Positions 25,465 through 33,002 of a DNA stretch of 64,000 nt are shown one piece after another. Source of the stretch: Lyngbya sp. HA4199-MV5. GTDB taxonomy: Bacteria > Cyanobacteriota > Cyanobacteriia > Leptolyngbyales > Leptolyngbyaceae. Location: positions 124,001 to 188,000 of the forward strand of contig JAHHHL010000001.1 of NCBI GenBank assembly GCA_019359375.1, in the 5' to 3' direction. Each line of letters opens with the position of its first letter. Positions within the stretch are counted from its first letter, which is position 1. The position numbers and the translations under genes were made by a program. A model generated the notes under the pieces. It searched no databases, was not told where the DNA came from, and was given only the letters and a program-made list of their open reading frames with translations.

Positions 25465-27249
25465 ATGAGAAGATTTTTGCTGTTTGGGCTGTTCCTGATT
25501 GGGCTGGGCTGGGCGCTTTCTAACTTTAGCGGTTTGGCGGCTCAAGGCACCTACGACTCGATTATTTTGGATTTTCGCGAAGATCTGGGTGCGGCTCAAG
25601 TTGAGAGCCAGGTGCAGGCGATCGCCCAGAAGTACAAGGTCACGCCCCGGTTGAATAGCGCCTTTTCGTTTGCGGATCACATCTTTGTTGTGAAGGGCGA
25701 TCGCGCCACGCTGGACGCGCTAAAGAAATCTGATATCAAGCAATACACCGAGATTATTGAACCTGACTATATTTACAGCGCGTTCACGGCACCGAACGAC
25801 CCTGACTACGGCAAACAGTGGAACCTGCGGAGCATTAACGTCGAAGCCGCCTGGGACGATACACAGGGAGAGGGCATCACGGTCGCGGTGATTGATACCG
25901 GGGTCAGTCAGGTTCCCGACCTGAAAGAAACCAAGTTTGTCAAAGGCTACGACTTTGTGAACGATCAGGCGGAGGCAACCGACGATAACGGGCATGGGAC
26001 CCACGTTGCAGGCACGATCGCTCAATCAACTAACAATGGCTTTGGGGTAGCGGGCATTGCGTTTAAGGCAAACCTGATGCCGCTCAAAGTACTGTCTGGT
26101 AGCGGTGGCGGCACGGTGGCAGATATTGCGGAATCGATTCGCTTTGCCGCTGATAATGGTGCAGATGTCATTAACATGAGCCTGGGTGGGGGTGGTGAAA
26201 GCCAGTTGATGCAAGAGGCGATCGACTATGCCCACGAAAAAGGTGTGGTGATTATCGCTGCTGCTGGGAATGCGGGTGAGAACGCCGCTTCTTATCCCGC
26301 TCGTTATCCCCATGTCATTGGTGTTTCGGCTTTAGGACCCGCCGGAACCAAGGCAACCTATTCTAACTTTGGTGCGGGAATTGACCTTTCGGCTCCCGGT
26401 GGCATGAAGGAAGGTGACGATCCCACTGGGGGCATTTTGCAGAACACGATCGACCCCTCCACAGGCGAATCGGTGTTTGAGTCCTATCAAGGCACCAGTA
26501 TGGCGGCACCTCACGTTGCTGGGGTCGCGGCGTTAGTCAAAGCGTCAGGCATTAAAGAGCCGGATGCGGTTGAAGATGTCCTCAAGCAATCTGCCTTGCA
26601 GGTCAAGGACGATGACCTGAACCACTATGGTGCAGGCAAACTGGATGCTGCCGCTGCGGTGAAGCTAGCCGCCCGTGGTCAAATTACCTTCCGTGACTTC
26701 TTCCGCTGGCTGCGCGACAATGGCTACCTCAATCCTCGCTTCTGGATTGATGGCGGTGTGATTGCCCTATGGCCGAAAGTGGCGATGGTGCTTGGCTCCT
26801 ACCTGCTGGCGTGGTTCTTGCGAAACTATTTCCCCTTCGCCTGGGGGTGGACGCTCTGCACAGGGTTGGTTGCAGGCAGTTCAGGACTCTTCTTCCTGAA
26901 AGGCTTCTACCTGTTCGATGCCCCTCAGTTCCCCTTCCGCATTCTGGGCAGTTCGATTCCCGAACTGGGTGGGGCGATTCAGGGCACCAGCGCGCTGAAT
27001 CCCATCTTTGCCAGTGCCCTCATTCCACTGGCGCTGATTGCCTTACTCCTGGGACATACCCAGTGGAAATGGTTCGCTATTGGCACCACGATCGGCATTG
27101 CGGCTTGCCTCGGTGTGAGTGCTGTAATGTCTCCATCCATGATGTGGCTGGGCGATGGCGCGATCGCCCGCAGTTTCCTCGCCATCAACGCATTGCTCTG
27201 CTTTGCGTTGGCACGACTTGCCCTTAAACCAGGAGCGCAATCCCTATGA
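25465..27249 (+). CDS. Subtilisin-like serine protease (S8) with C-terminal membrane domain
   Basis: 594 residues from the ATG at 25465; an ATG at 25429 adds 12 residues. Residue numbers below count from the 25429 start. A signal/anchor helix is followed by an I9-type propeptide (about 43-118). The catalytic domain has Asp156 (AVIDTGV), His189 (NGHGTHVAG), the oxyanion Asn281 (AAAGNAG) and Ser357 (GTSMAAPHVAG). After about residue 430 come four or five membrane helices (VALWPKVAMVLGSYLLAWF and others), which is unusual for secreted subtilases. The protease is probably membrane-tethered with its active domain outside. It overlaps the next gene by four bases (ATGA). Confidence 0.92.
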   Translation: MRRFLLFGLFLIGLGWALSNFSGLAAQGTYDSIILDFREDLGAAQVESQVQAIAQKYKVTPRLNSAFSFADHIFVVKGDRATLDALKKSDIKQYTEIIEPDYIYSAFTAPNDPDYGKQWNLRSINVEAAWDDTQGEGITVAVIDTGVSQVPDLKETKFVKGYDFVNDQAEATDDNGHGTHVAGTIAQSTNNGFGVAGIAFKANLMPLKVLSGSGGGTVADIAESIRFAADNGADVINMSLGGGGESQLMQEAIDYAHEKGVVIIAAAGNAGENAASYPARYPHVIGVSALGPAGTKATYSNFGAGIDLSAPGGMKEGDDPTGGILQNTIDPSTGESVFESYQGTSMAAPHVAGVAALVKASGIKEPDAVEDVLKQSALQVKDDDLNHYGAGKLDAAAAVKLAARGQITFRDFFRWLRDNGYLNPRFWIDGGVIALWPKVAMVLGSYLLAWFLRNYFPFAWGWTLCTGLVAGSSGLFFLKGFYLFDAPQFPFRILGSSIPELGGAIQGTSALNPIFASALIPLALIALLLGHTQWKWFAIGTTIGIAACLGVSAVMSPSMMWLGDGAIARSFLAINALLCFALARLALKPGAQSL

Positions 27250-27479
27250 GCGACAGCATCAAGGTAAAAGGCAAAATTGAACGAAAGGGCTTTGGCACAG
27301 GCACCTGGGCACTCGTCAGCACCAGCGGCGACACCTACGAACTGCACATCCCCCCGAAAGAACTCCAAACAGCAGGGCTAACCGTTAAGGTCGAGGGTCA
27401 AATCCGCACAGATGTGATGACGATCGCCATGATTGGTCCCGTCCTCGAAGTCAACCACTTTGAAGTTTTGAAAGAATAA
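27246..27479 (+). CDS. Small beta-rich protein coupled to the S8 protease
   Basis: 77 residues. Starts in the ATGA overlap with the protease stop, so the two are translationally coupled. The pattern KVKGKIERKGFGTGTWALVSTSGDTYELH...VKVEGQIRTD...VLEVNHFEVL suggests a five-strand OB-like barrel. No family name recognised. Tight coupling suggests a role with the protease, for example as a cofactor, but this is inference. Confidence 0.7.
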   Translation: MSDSIKVKGKIERKGFGTGTWALVSTSGDTYELHIPPKELQTAGLTVKVEGQIRTDVMTIAMIGPVLEVNHFEVLKE

Positions 27480-27676
27480 TACAGAATGGAAGTGAAGCAT
27501 TCACCCTGAGTCGGAGCAATCTTCATGCCGTTTTCGGAACCTGCCGAACCGATCAGGGTATTCATATCTTACGACTAGAAAGACCAAGAACTTTTAAGGA
27601 AGCTGGTAAATCATCTAGCTCCACTACAGCACTGCAACTTGGTTAGAACGTTCAGTAGCTATGTCATTGGTGCAGG

Positions 27677-27950
27677 CTTAGGGCGTGTCATCAACTAGCT
27701 CCAAAACCTTGCAGTATCACCAGTGTCACGCCCGTCCCAACACATCAGGCTAGGGGCTGGAACCCTTGCCGATCATGTGCTCATACAGCAAACTCTCTCT
27801 CAAGGGAAGCAGGAGCAACTGTATCTGAGCCTCGATACCACCCTGGTGTGGCATTGTTTCTGCCTTGTTGGGGTTGGGGTGGTGTATCGGGGCAGAACCA
27901 CCCCTATCGCTTGGCGAATTGCCGTGCAATCGAGTAGCACTGTCAGGTGA
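27677..27950 (+). pseudogene. Truncated insertion sequence: family A left end plus start of an IS4-type transposase
   Basis: Bases 27677-27769 match the left 93 bases of the family A elements. Directly after, a frame to the stop at 27948 encodes a stretch with LYLSLDTTLVWHCFCLVG and VVYRGRTTPIAWRI. This resembles the region around the first catalytic Asp of IS4-family DDE transposases (ALDTT...R-G-R-A/T-x-P). The rest of the transposase and the right end are missing. No functional product is expected. Confidence 0.65.
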
Positions 27951-27956
27951 TGGACG

Positions 27957-28227
27957 ATGCAGCGGGTTCTACAAACTCAAGAGGCAACGGGGTTTGTCGA
28001 GGGTATTTTTGCCGCTAAAGAGTACGGGCAACTTCAGATCCATCCTGTGACCTCCCAACATTTTGCATTGGCTTGGGGTTTGAGAAAACGGTTTCAAGAC
28101 AAACCGCTGATATTCGTTTACCGACTTAACGTCAATGGTGATGATGCAGGAGCAGGCGATTCTCTCTGTTCTGACTCAGGACGATCGTTTTCTCCAAGTG
28201 GGGATGGGATTCATGAAAATGCCTTAG
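27957..28227 (+). pseudogene. Frameshifted PIN-domain toxin fragment
   Basis: Frame one holds LQIHPVTSQHFALAWGLRKRFQDKPLI, like the middle of PIN toxins. The next frame, from about 28114, holds SFTDLTSMVMMQEQ then VLTQDDRFLQVGMGF and a TAG at 28225. SFTD and the DDRFxQ ending are standard PIN C-terminal motifs. A one-base shift near 28113 joins the two. The N-terminal half, with the first catalytic Asp, is absent and the truncated insertion sequence takes its place. Confidence 0.65.
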
Positions 28228-28290
28228 TTTAGAATGCGATCGCCCCTCCCCCCACCCTACACCCCCTCCCGCGACTCCCCCCACCTCCCA

Positions 28291-28328
28291 CGTCATCGAA
28301 TCATCCGACAGTTCATCGGTGCGCTGCT
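28291..28328 (-). repeat. NLR-tail repeat, copy 1
   Basis: On the minus strand it reads as RTDELSDDSMT in a frame with LLQKAIQKQ just before it, which resembles the C-terminal segment of the TPR protein at 30380-31714 (LLQKVMWARQAEQLSDHPVTQ). 37 of 38 bases are shared with copy 3 allowing for single changes. It lies inside the 3' end of the RelE-like toxin frame. Confidence 0.75.
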
Positions 28329-28678
28329 TCTGGATGGCTTTTTGGAGGAGTGATTTTTTGAGTAACTGACAACCTGATCGCTGTTGAACCAAGGAGCAAA
28401 GCTTTGTAGATGTTGCCTCTGAAGTCGATGTCGTAGACCTGTAAGGCATCCACTTCTAAGTCGATCGTGAAAACGACTCTAACTTTCCCTACACGCATCC
28501 TGAAGAATCCTTTCCATTCTCCTTTGAGGCTTTTGATGTCTAATTCGTTAAAGGGAATAATGCCCTCAGCCTCAAGCGATTGGAGGAGGACAGCAAGTCT
28601 TTCCTGGAGTTTCTCGGTTTCTTTAGGGGACAGTTTCTCTAGAAATTTGACAGAAGCTTTACTGAGGACGAGTTCCAT
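28313..28678 (-). CDS. RelE/ParE-superfamily toxin with read-through C-terminal extension
   Basis: 121 residues. MELVLSKASVKFLEKLSPKETEKLQER, NELDIKSLKGEWKGFFRMRVGKVRVVF and LQVYDIDFRGNIYK form a complete RelE/ParE-like toxin of about 92 residues; such toxins cut mRNA at the ribosome or target gyrase. Family members normally end near NIYK. Here the frame runs on for about 28 residues (ALLLGSTAIRLS... ending HPEAAHR) into the NLR-tail repeat, so the original stop appears lost. The start overlaps the antitoxin end by 20 bases. Activity with the extended tail is uncertain. Confidence 0.8.
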   Translation of the reverse strand: MELVLSKASVKFLEKLSPKETEKLQERLAVLLQSLEAEGIIPFNELDIKSLKGEWKGFFRMRVGKVRVVFTIDLEVDALQVYDIDFRGNIYKALLLGSTAIRLSVTQKITPPKSHPEAAHR

Positions 28679-28871
28679 TTTTGACCCAGTCCGTCATGTT
28701 GACAAATTCTGTCTCTTTGTAATCAGCAGGTGATCCTAGTTTGGCTTGAATTTCCTGCATTTCTTTGTCGCTGACGTAGGGAATAAGCACTTGACACAGC
28801 TTTAAGCGTTCTTCTCGAAGCACTTCCCGCAGGCTGTCTTTGACCAGTTGTTTGAGTTGATTGGCTTCCAC
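28659..28871 (-). CDS. Antitoxin partner of the RelE-like toxin
   Basis: 70 residues, upstream of and overlapping the toxin gene by 20 bases, the usual antitoxin-toxin order. A helical N-terminus (NQLKQLVKDSLREVLREERLKL) is followed by VSDKEMQEIQAKLGSP and a C-terminal part (FVNMTDWVKN) that would wrap the toxin. No DNA-binding motif is certain. Assignment rests on size and coupling to the toxin. Confidence 0.75.
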   Translation of the reverse strand: MEANQLKQLVKDSLREVLREERLKLCQVLIPYVSDKEMQEIQAKLGSPADYKETEFVNMTDWVKNGTRPQ

Positions 28872-28995
28872 AAGATGACCTCCGATCGCATGTTCTTTCT
28901 ACGCCATCCAGCTTCAGTTTACCTCCAGTACAGAGCCAATTGCCCCCTTTCATCCCTCATCCTTCATCCCTCATCCCTTCCCCCAACTCCCCCCG

Positions 28996-29028
28996 CGTCA
29001 TCGGATCATCCGACAGTTCATCGGTGCG
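28996..29028 (-). repeat. NLR-tail repeat, copy 2
   Basis: Minus-strand reading RTDELSDDPMTR, preceded by AF-AR-D. 33 bases are shared with copies 1 and 3. It separates the RelE-like pair from the PIN pair. Confidence 0.75.
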
Positions 29029-29044
29029 ATCGCGAGCAAAAGCA

Positions 29045-29269
29045 TTAAGAATGCTGCTGTTGCTCGCGCCAGTGAATGACTTTTTCATACAAACTAGAAA
29101 CAGTTTCACCAGCAAACAATTGCTGTTTAAGCTGCAAGTAGTCTGTTGGTTGCCACCGCGTTTCACCCAGAAAAATAGCGGCTTTGGTAATGCCAAGTTG
29201 CTCGATCAATACAGAAATAGCTTCTCTGTGAACATCTTGACTGGTTGGTAGGGCTGGAGTGTTATTCAT
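29045..29269 (-). CDS. Small protein coupled to PIN toxin, putative antitoxin
   Basis: 74 residues. The ATG follows the TAA of the PIN gene with no spacer, so toxin comes first, an inverted order seen in some pairs. VHREAISVLIEQLGITKAAIFLGE and LQLKQQLFAGETVSSLYEKVIHWREQ are helical. No recognised DNA-binding fold. The antitoxin role is inferred from coupling. Confidence 0.65.
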   Translation of the reverse strand: MNNTPALPTSQDVHREAISVLIEQLGITKAAIFLGETRWQPTDYLQLKQQLFAGETVSSLYEKVIHWREQQQHS

Positions 29270-29716
29270 TTAAGTTTCTGGTGCAGTGACGCTGAGAATA
29301 AAATCTACTGGGTTACAGACTTGCGTATTACCTTTGTAGCGTCTAACTAACCGATCGTCACAGGTGATGAAGTAGTCAGCAGCGAGAATTTCAGCACAGG
29401 CAATATCAATATGTAAGGCATCTAGTTGTCCAATCCGATCCTTGGCTTCAAGTTGCTGACCTCTGAATAACAATTCAGGTGTGAGTGTCTGATAAGTCCG
29501 GGCTATTTCTAGAATACCTAAGGCGATCGCTTGGCTGTCTGGGTAGGGATTGCGAGAAATTTCGTAGGCAAGGGCTTCTGATGCCACAAACTCAACTGCA
29601 CCCGTTTCAATCAAGAGCAAAATGGACTCCATTGCCTTGGCTTCAAGAGCGATTCGCATTTGAGAGCGATCGTCAAACAACCGATTCAGGGCGCTAGTGT
29701 CGAGATAGATTCTCAT
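29270..29716 (-). CDS. PIN-domain ribonuclease (VapC-like toxin)
   Basis: 148 residues. MRIYLDTSALNRLFDD carries the first catalytic Asp (Asp6). Acidic residues in ASEALAYEISRNP, LDALHIDIACAE and YFITCDDRLVRRY match the other PIN active-site positions. VapC-like enzymes cleave RNA, often initiator tRNA or rRNA loops. Followed without a gap by a putative antitoxin. It lies between NLR-tail repeats copy 2 and copy 3. Confidence 0.85.
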   Translation of the reverse strand: MRIYLDTSALNRLFDDRSQMRIALEAKAMESILLLIETGAVEFVASEALAYEISRNPYPDSQAIALGILEIARTYQTLTPELLFRGQQLEAKDRIGQLDALHIDIACAEILAADYFITCDDRLVRRYKGNTQVCNPVDFILSVTAPET

Positions 29717-29794
29717 GGCGAGATGCGTCTATCCCGGAGATGATACCTCATTTCCCTATGGTGTTTGGGTGCGAAGCTCTTGGAGAATGGATCG

Positions 29795-29832
29795 CGTCAT
29801 CGGATCATCCGACAGTTCATCCGTGCGCTGCT
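29795..29832 (-). repeat. NLR-tail repeat, copy 3
   Basis: Minus-strand reading RTDELSDDPMTRSILQELRTQTP then TAG, with an in-frame TAA just before EQRTDE. It looks like the genuine 3' end of a lost NLR/TPR gene. It separates the PIN pair from the DUF2442/DUF4160 pair. Confidence 0.75.
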
Positions 29833-29842
29833 CTTACCACTC

Positions 29843-30121
29843 TTACTGTGTAGCCACTCTGGAATAGGTTGGAATCGGAGTCTCAGAAACAATGGCGTAC
29901 AGCACGTCGGGGTCGAGGTCAGCGCCGTTTTGCCAGATTAGTGTGCCTAGTTCTGGGTGAATCTGAACTTGGGCAAAGGTTGCCGGATCTTGTAGAGGGG
30001 CAAAGATACCGGAAAATGGAATCAACTGACTAATATCCACAACTCCTTCAATGCCATCCTCAAAGCGTAGAAAGAGTTGATAACCTTCTAATCGTTTGAC
30101 TGCCACAATGTCTTTGAGCAT
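29843..30121 (-). CDS. DUF2442 family protein
   Basis: 92 residues. VVAVKRLEGYQLFLRFEDGIEGVVDISQL- and WQNGADLDPDVLY-type segments are the DUF2442 signature. It is 5 bases below the DUF4160 gene on the same strand. DUF4160 and DUF2442 genes commonly travel together and are suspected toxin-antitoxin-like pairs; the activity is not established. Confidence 0.9.
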   Translation of the reverse strand: MLKDIVAVKRLEGYQLFLRFEDGIEGVVDISQLIPFSGIFAPLQDPATFAQVQIHPELGTLIWQNGADLDPDVLYAIVSETPIPTYSRVATQ

Positions 30122-30126
30122 AAACC

Positions 30127-30387
30127 TTACTCCAGGGGTTGAACGGATTCTAGCGGCTCCTGCTGTCTGGCTAATTCCCAGTTTTGCAACAGTTCAGCCT
30201 GATGGGCAGATGCCCACTCGATGACGAGTCCCAGAACTCTAGGGGAAAGTTTTCCTTCCAGAATGGAGAGGGACTGAATTTCAATGATGGCTTTTTGTTG
30301 ACCGTAACGCACATGAAAATGGGGTGGTGGATGATCGTTGTAGTACATGGCGATGATGATGCCAAAGAAGCGACTGATTTCAGGCAT
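30127..30387 (-). CDS. DUF4160 family protein
   Basis: 86 residues. The motif MYYNDHPPPHFHVRYGQQKAIIEI is the hallmark of DUF4160. The start overlaps the TPR gene stop by 8 bases, so it is translationally coupled to the NLR locus. The DUF2442 partner follows 5 bases later. HPPPHFH histidines may bind metal, but the role is unknown. Confidence 0.9.
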   Translation of the reverse strand: MPEISRFFGIIIAMYYNDHPPPHFHVRYGQQKAIIEIQSLSILEGKLSPRVLGLVIEWASAHQAELLQNWELARQQEPLESVQPLE

Positions 30388-31714
30388 TAGTATCCCCTGC
30401 CTGTATCCGCCGCAGCAACTTCTGCGTCACTGGATGGTCGGAGAGTTGCTCGGCTTGTCTTGCCCACATCACCTTCTGCAAAAGAAGTCGAAAGCTTTGC
30501 TGTACAGTTTGAGTATGGCGATGGTCATTGTCTAAGCGATTCAACAAGATTTCTAATGCCTGAACATACAGCGGTTCTGCCTCAACGTAGCGTCCTTGTA
30601 ATTGATAAAGGTTTGCCAAACTATTGATGGTGATTGCTACAGCCGGATGCGTTTCTCCTAACCATCGCTCGTGAATAGGTAGAGAAAACAGTAAGAGTGG
30701 CTCTGCTTTGCTGTATTGTTCTTGGGAATAGTAAAGTGTTGCCAGGTTATGTAAAATCTCTGCTACTTCAAAACTTTTCTCCCCGTATAAACGTTCGCTG
30801 ATGTTCAGCGCTCGATTGTAAAGCGATTCAGCTTCATCAGAGCGTCCTTGCAATTGATAAAGTCCTGCTAGATTGTTTAGGCTAGTTGCTACGAAAGGAT
30901 CGTCAGCTTCTAGTTGCTGCTCGCTTATGGCAAGCGCCTGTAAGTAAAGTGTCTCAGCTTCGGGGTATCGTTTTTGTGAAGAGCGAAGTCCTGCTAAATC
31001 GTTCAGGCTTGCTGCTACATCGGGAGCGTCTGCTCCTAGTTTTCTCTCTCGAATGGCAAGCGCTCTTAAACAGAGCGGTTCTGCTTCGGGGTAGCGTCCC
31101 TGCACTCGAAGGAGCTTTGCTAAAGTGCCCAGGTTTAGTACCACATCAAGATGGTCTTGTCCCAACTGCTGTTCCCGAATTGAGAGCGATCGTAGGTAGA
31201 GCGGTTCTGCTTCCACATAGCGTCCTTGATCGTGGTAGAGACTTGCTAGCCAAAATAGACAGGTTGCTGCCTCCAGTGCTTGCTCTGGTCTGGTTAACCG
31301 TTCCATCGCCACCTGCAAGTGGGCAATCGCCACCGTCGATTCCTTGATCAGCGATCGCTCCGGCTTCTCCTGCACTCTTTTTGCCTCTGCAATCACCACC
31401 TCATAAAACCGCTGCTGCAATGCTGAGTCATTTGCCCGTTGCGATCGCTTTGCAGCAAAAAATTCTCGCAGCAGTTGATGTAGTTGGTACATCCCCTGAT
31501 CGACACGCTTGAGTAGATTTGCGCCTAAGAGGGCGCGATCGCGGATCTCTTCCAACTCTTCTGCATCCACTTCTGGCAAACACTGCTCCACCAGCGTCCA
31601 GGGGATTTCCACCAGGGCAAACAGGCTTAAGACGGCGGCGACTTGCTGCGCGGACTCGTCCAATGCCTGCCAGCTCAACTCAAACGCGGCGGCGACTCCC
31701 AACGATGCTGTCAT
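30380..31714 (-). CDS. NLR C-terminal half: winged-helix and TPR sensor, out of frame with the TIR-NB-ARC half
   Basis: 444 residues if it starts at the ATG at 31712-31714. It opens with LGVAAAFELSWQALDESAQQVAAVLSLFA and a winged-helix-like region with LLRRVD-type YQLHQLLREFF, as found after the NB-ARC ATPase in STAND proteins. Eight or so kinesin-light-chain TPRs follow (EAEPLYLRSLSIREQQLG, LAxLYxxQGRYxEAE). They likely form the ligand sensor. The frame is open up to 31855 but belongs to the preceding gene through an A5 run at 31727-31731. ATGA overlaps the upstream stop, so reinitiation is also possible. The C-terminal peptide AEQLSDHPVTQKLL is the source of the NLR-tail repeats. Confidence 0.85.
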   Translation of the reverse strand: MTASLGVAAAFELSWQALDESAQQVAAVLSLFALVEIPWTLVEQCLPEVDAEELEEIRDRALLGANLLKRVDQGMYQLHQLLREFFAAKRSQRANDSALQQRFYEVVIAEAKRVQEKPERSLIKESTVAIAHLQVAMERLTRPEQALEAATCLFWLASLYHDQGRYVEAEPLYLRSLSIREQQLGQDHLDVVLNLGTLAKLLRVQGRYPEAEPLCLRALAIRERKLGADAPDVAASLNDLAGLRSSQKRYPEAETLYLQALAISEQQLEADDPFVATSLNNLAGLYQLQGRSDEAESLYNRALNISERLYGEKSFEVAEILHNLATLYYSQEQYSKAEPLLLFSLPIHERWLGETHPAVAITINSLANLYQLQGRYVEAEPLYVQALEILLNRLDNDHRHTQTVQQSFRLLLQKVMWARQAEQLSDHPVTQKLLRRIQAGDTNA

Positions 31715-32913
31715 ACCGGGTTCGGCTTTTTGAAGGCGATCGCGTCCAGGCGTTTGTCCTGCAACCGTTGCCACAGGGTTTCCAGCGATGTATCGGGTTT
31801 GCGTGCCAGATACCGCCCAACTAGCTCGATTCCCAGCGGCAGGTAGCCCAACCATTCGCAGAGTTGTTTTGCTCGCGCTAAGGCGTGATCTACCCGATCG
31901 TCTTTCACCAGCGATCGCAATAATTCCAGCGCCTTTGCCTCCGACAACACATCTAGTTGCAAATCCTGCACGGGTGAGCCGAAGTGCGATCGCGTGGTTA
32001 GCAATACCTTAAAGCGCGAGTCTTGCGGCGGCAGGAAGGGGGCAATATCGTCGTAGTGCTGCACGTCATCAAAGATGAGGAGTGCGGCTCCTTCACGCCA
32101 GCGTCTCCAGCACCAGCGCACCTTTTCGACGAGTTCCAGGTCGTCTGGTGGGATTAATTCCAGGAGCGATCGCACAAAGCTAATAATTTGTGCCCCAACA
32201 TCTTCTCGTGCCCGTATCCAGCAGAGTCCAGCGGGATAAGAACCCTCACGGCACTGTTGGCGGGCATATTGCAACGCGAGTTCGGTCTTGCCAATGCCAC
32301 CCATCCCGGAAAGGGCAGAAATGGCGACGGTGGAACCTTGCTGCAACTGGTGATGGATCTGTTCGAGTTCCGCGTCTCGTCCGACAAAGGTATTGCTGCC
32401 GTAGGGAAGGTTCTGGAGGATGTTGGGCGGGTAGATGGGTTTGGCGCGATCGGTCATTGATGCTGTTTGTCCGGGGAAGCTTGGCTTTTGCTGAGGCTTG
32501 GTGCGTCCGGTTTGTACGGCTTGCAGCACTAATTCCTGCGCGGCTGCTTCTTCAACGCTAACCAGATCGACGTAGACGATCGGTGCCCACATTCCGGTTA
32601 AGGTACACTCGCCGACGCGAATGGGAATGAGTAAATGCTTCTCTCCGGTTGGGTCTTGGGCAAAGGCGGCTGCCCATTCGGGTTGGGTAAATTGCGAACT
32701 CAGATAGTTTTCAGATAGGACGGCGATCGTGCGGTCTGCCTGGGACGCGGCGCGTTGCATATCCAGCACGAAGTTTCCACCGGGACGGAAATCCCATGCC
32801 TGAATGATGACGGTGTATTCTGCGGCTTCGAGTGTCCAGGCGATCCATTCTGCCCAGGTTTTATCGTGGCGATTGTAGCTGATGAAAAAATCGTTTGTTG
32901 CTTCAGCTTGCAT
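31711..32913 (-). CDS. NLR N-terminal half: TIR and NB-ARC domains (frame break at 3' end)
   Basis: 400 residues. The TIR domain (about 7-118) begins DFFISYNRHDKTWAEWIAW and has the candidate catalytic Glu79 in the FTQPEW motif; TIR domains cleave NAD+ or make cyclic ADP-ribose signals. The NB-ARC ATPase follows: P-loop GMGGIGKT (203-210), Walker B LLIFDDV (278-284), sensor VLLTTRS (303-309) and GYLPL (356-360). This is the layout of bacterial and plant NLR immune receptors. The protein would continue into the TPR frame if one base were added in the A5 run (31727-31731). As read, it stops after KKPNPV at a TGA that overlaps ATG of the next frame. Confidence 0.88.
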   Translation of the reverse strand: MQAEATNDFFISYNRHDKTWAEWIAWTLEAAEYTVIIQAWDFRPGGNFVLDMQRAASQADRTIAVLSENYLSSQFTQPEWAAAFAQDPTGEKHLLIPIRVGECTLTGMWAPIVYVDLVSVEEAAAQELVLQAVQTGRTKPQQKPSFPGQTASMTDRAKPIYPPNILQNLPYGSNTFVGRDAELEQIHHQLQQGSTVAISALSGMGGIGKTELALQYARQQCREGSYPAGLCWIRAREDVGAQIISFVRSLLELIPPDDLELVEKVRWCWRRWREGAALLIFDDVQHYDDIAPFLPPQDSRFKVLLTTRSHFGSPVQDLQLDVLSEAKALELLRSLVKDDRVDHALARAKQLCEWLGYLPLGIELVGRYLARKPDTSLETLWQRLQDKRLDAIAFKKPNPV

Positions 32914-33002
32914 GGGGGCAACTTGGAGACAGGGCTACATTTTTTCTACCCCAGCATTGTAGCTTTGTCCGTAAGGGCGATCGTCCGCTCATGCACATCC
33001 TT

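Noticed and set aside
28291-29832. Repeats of 33-38 bases considered as a CRISPR array
   Set aside because: Only three copies, 700-800 bases apart with genes between them; no spacers and no cas genes.
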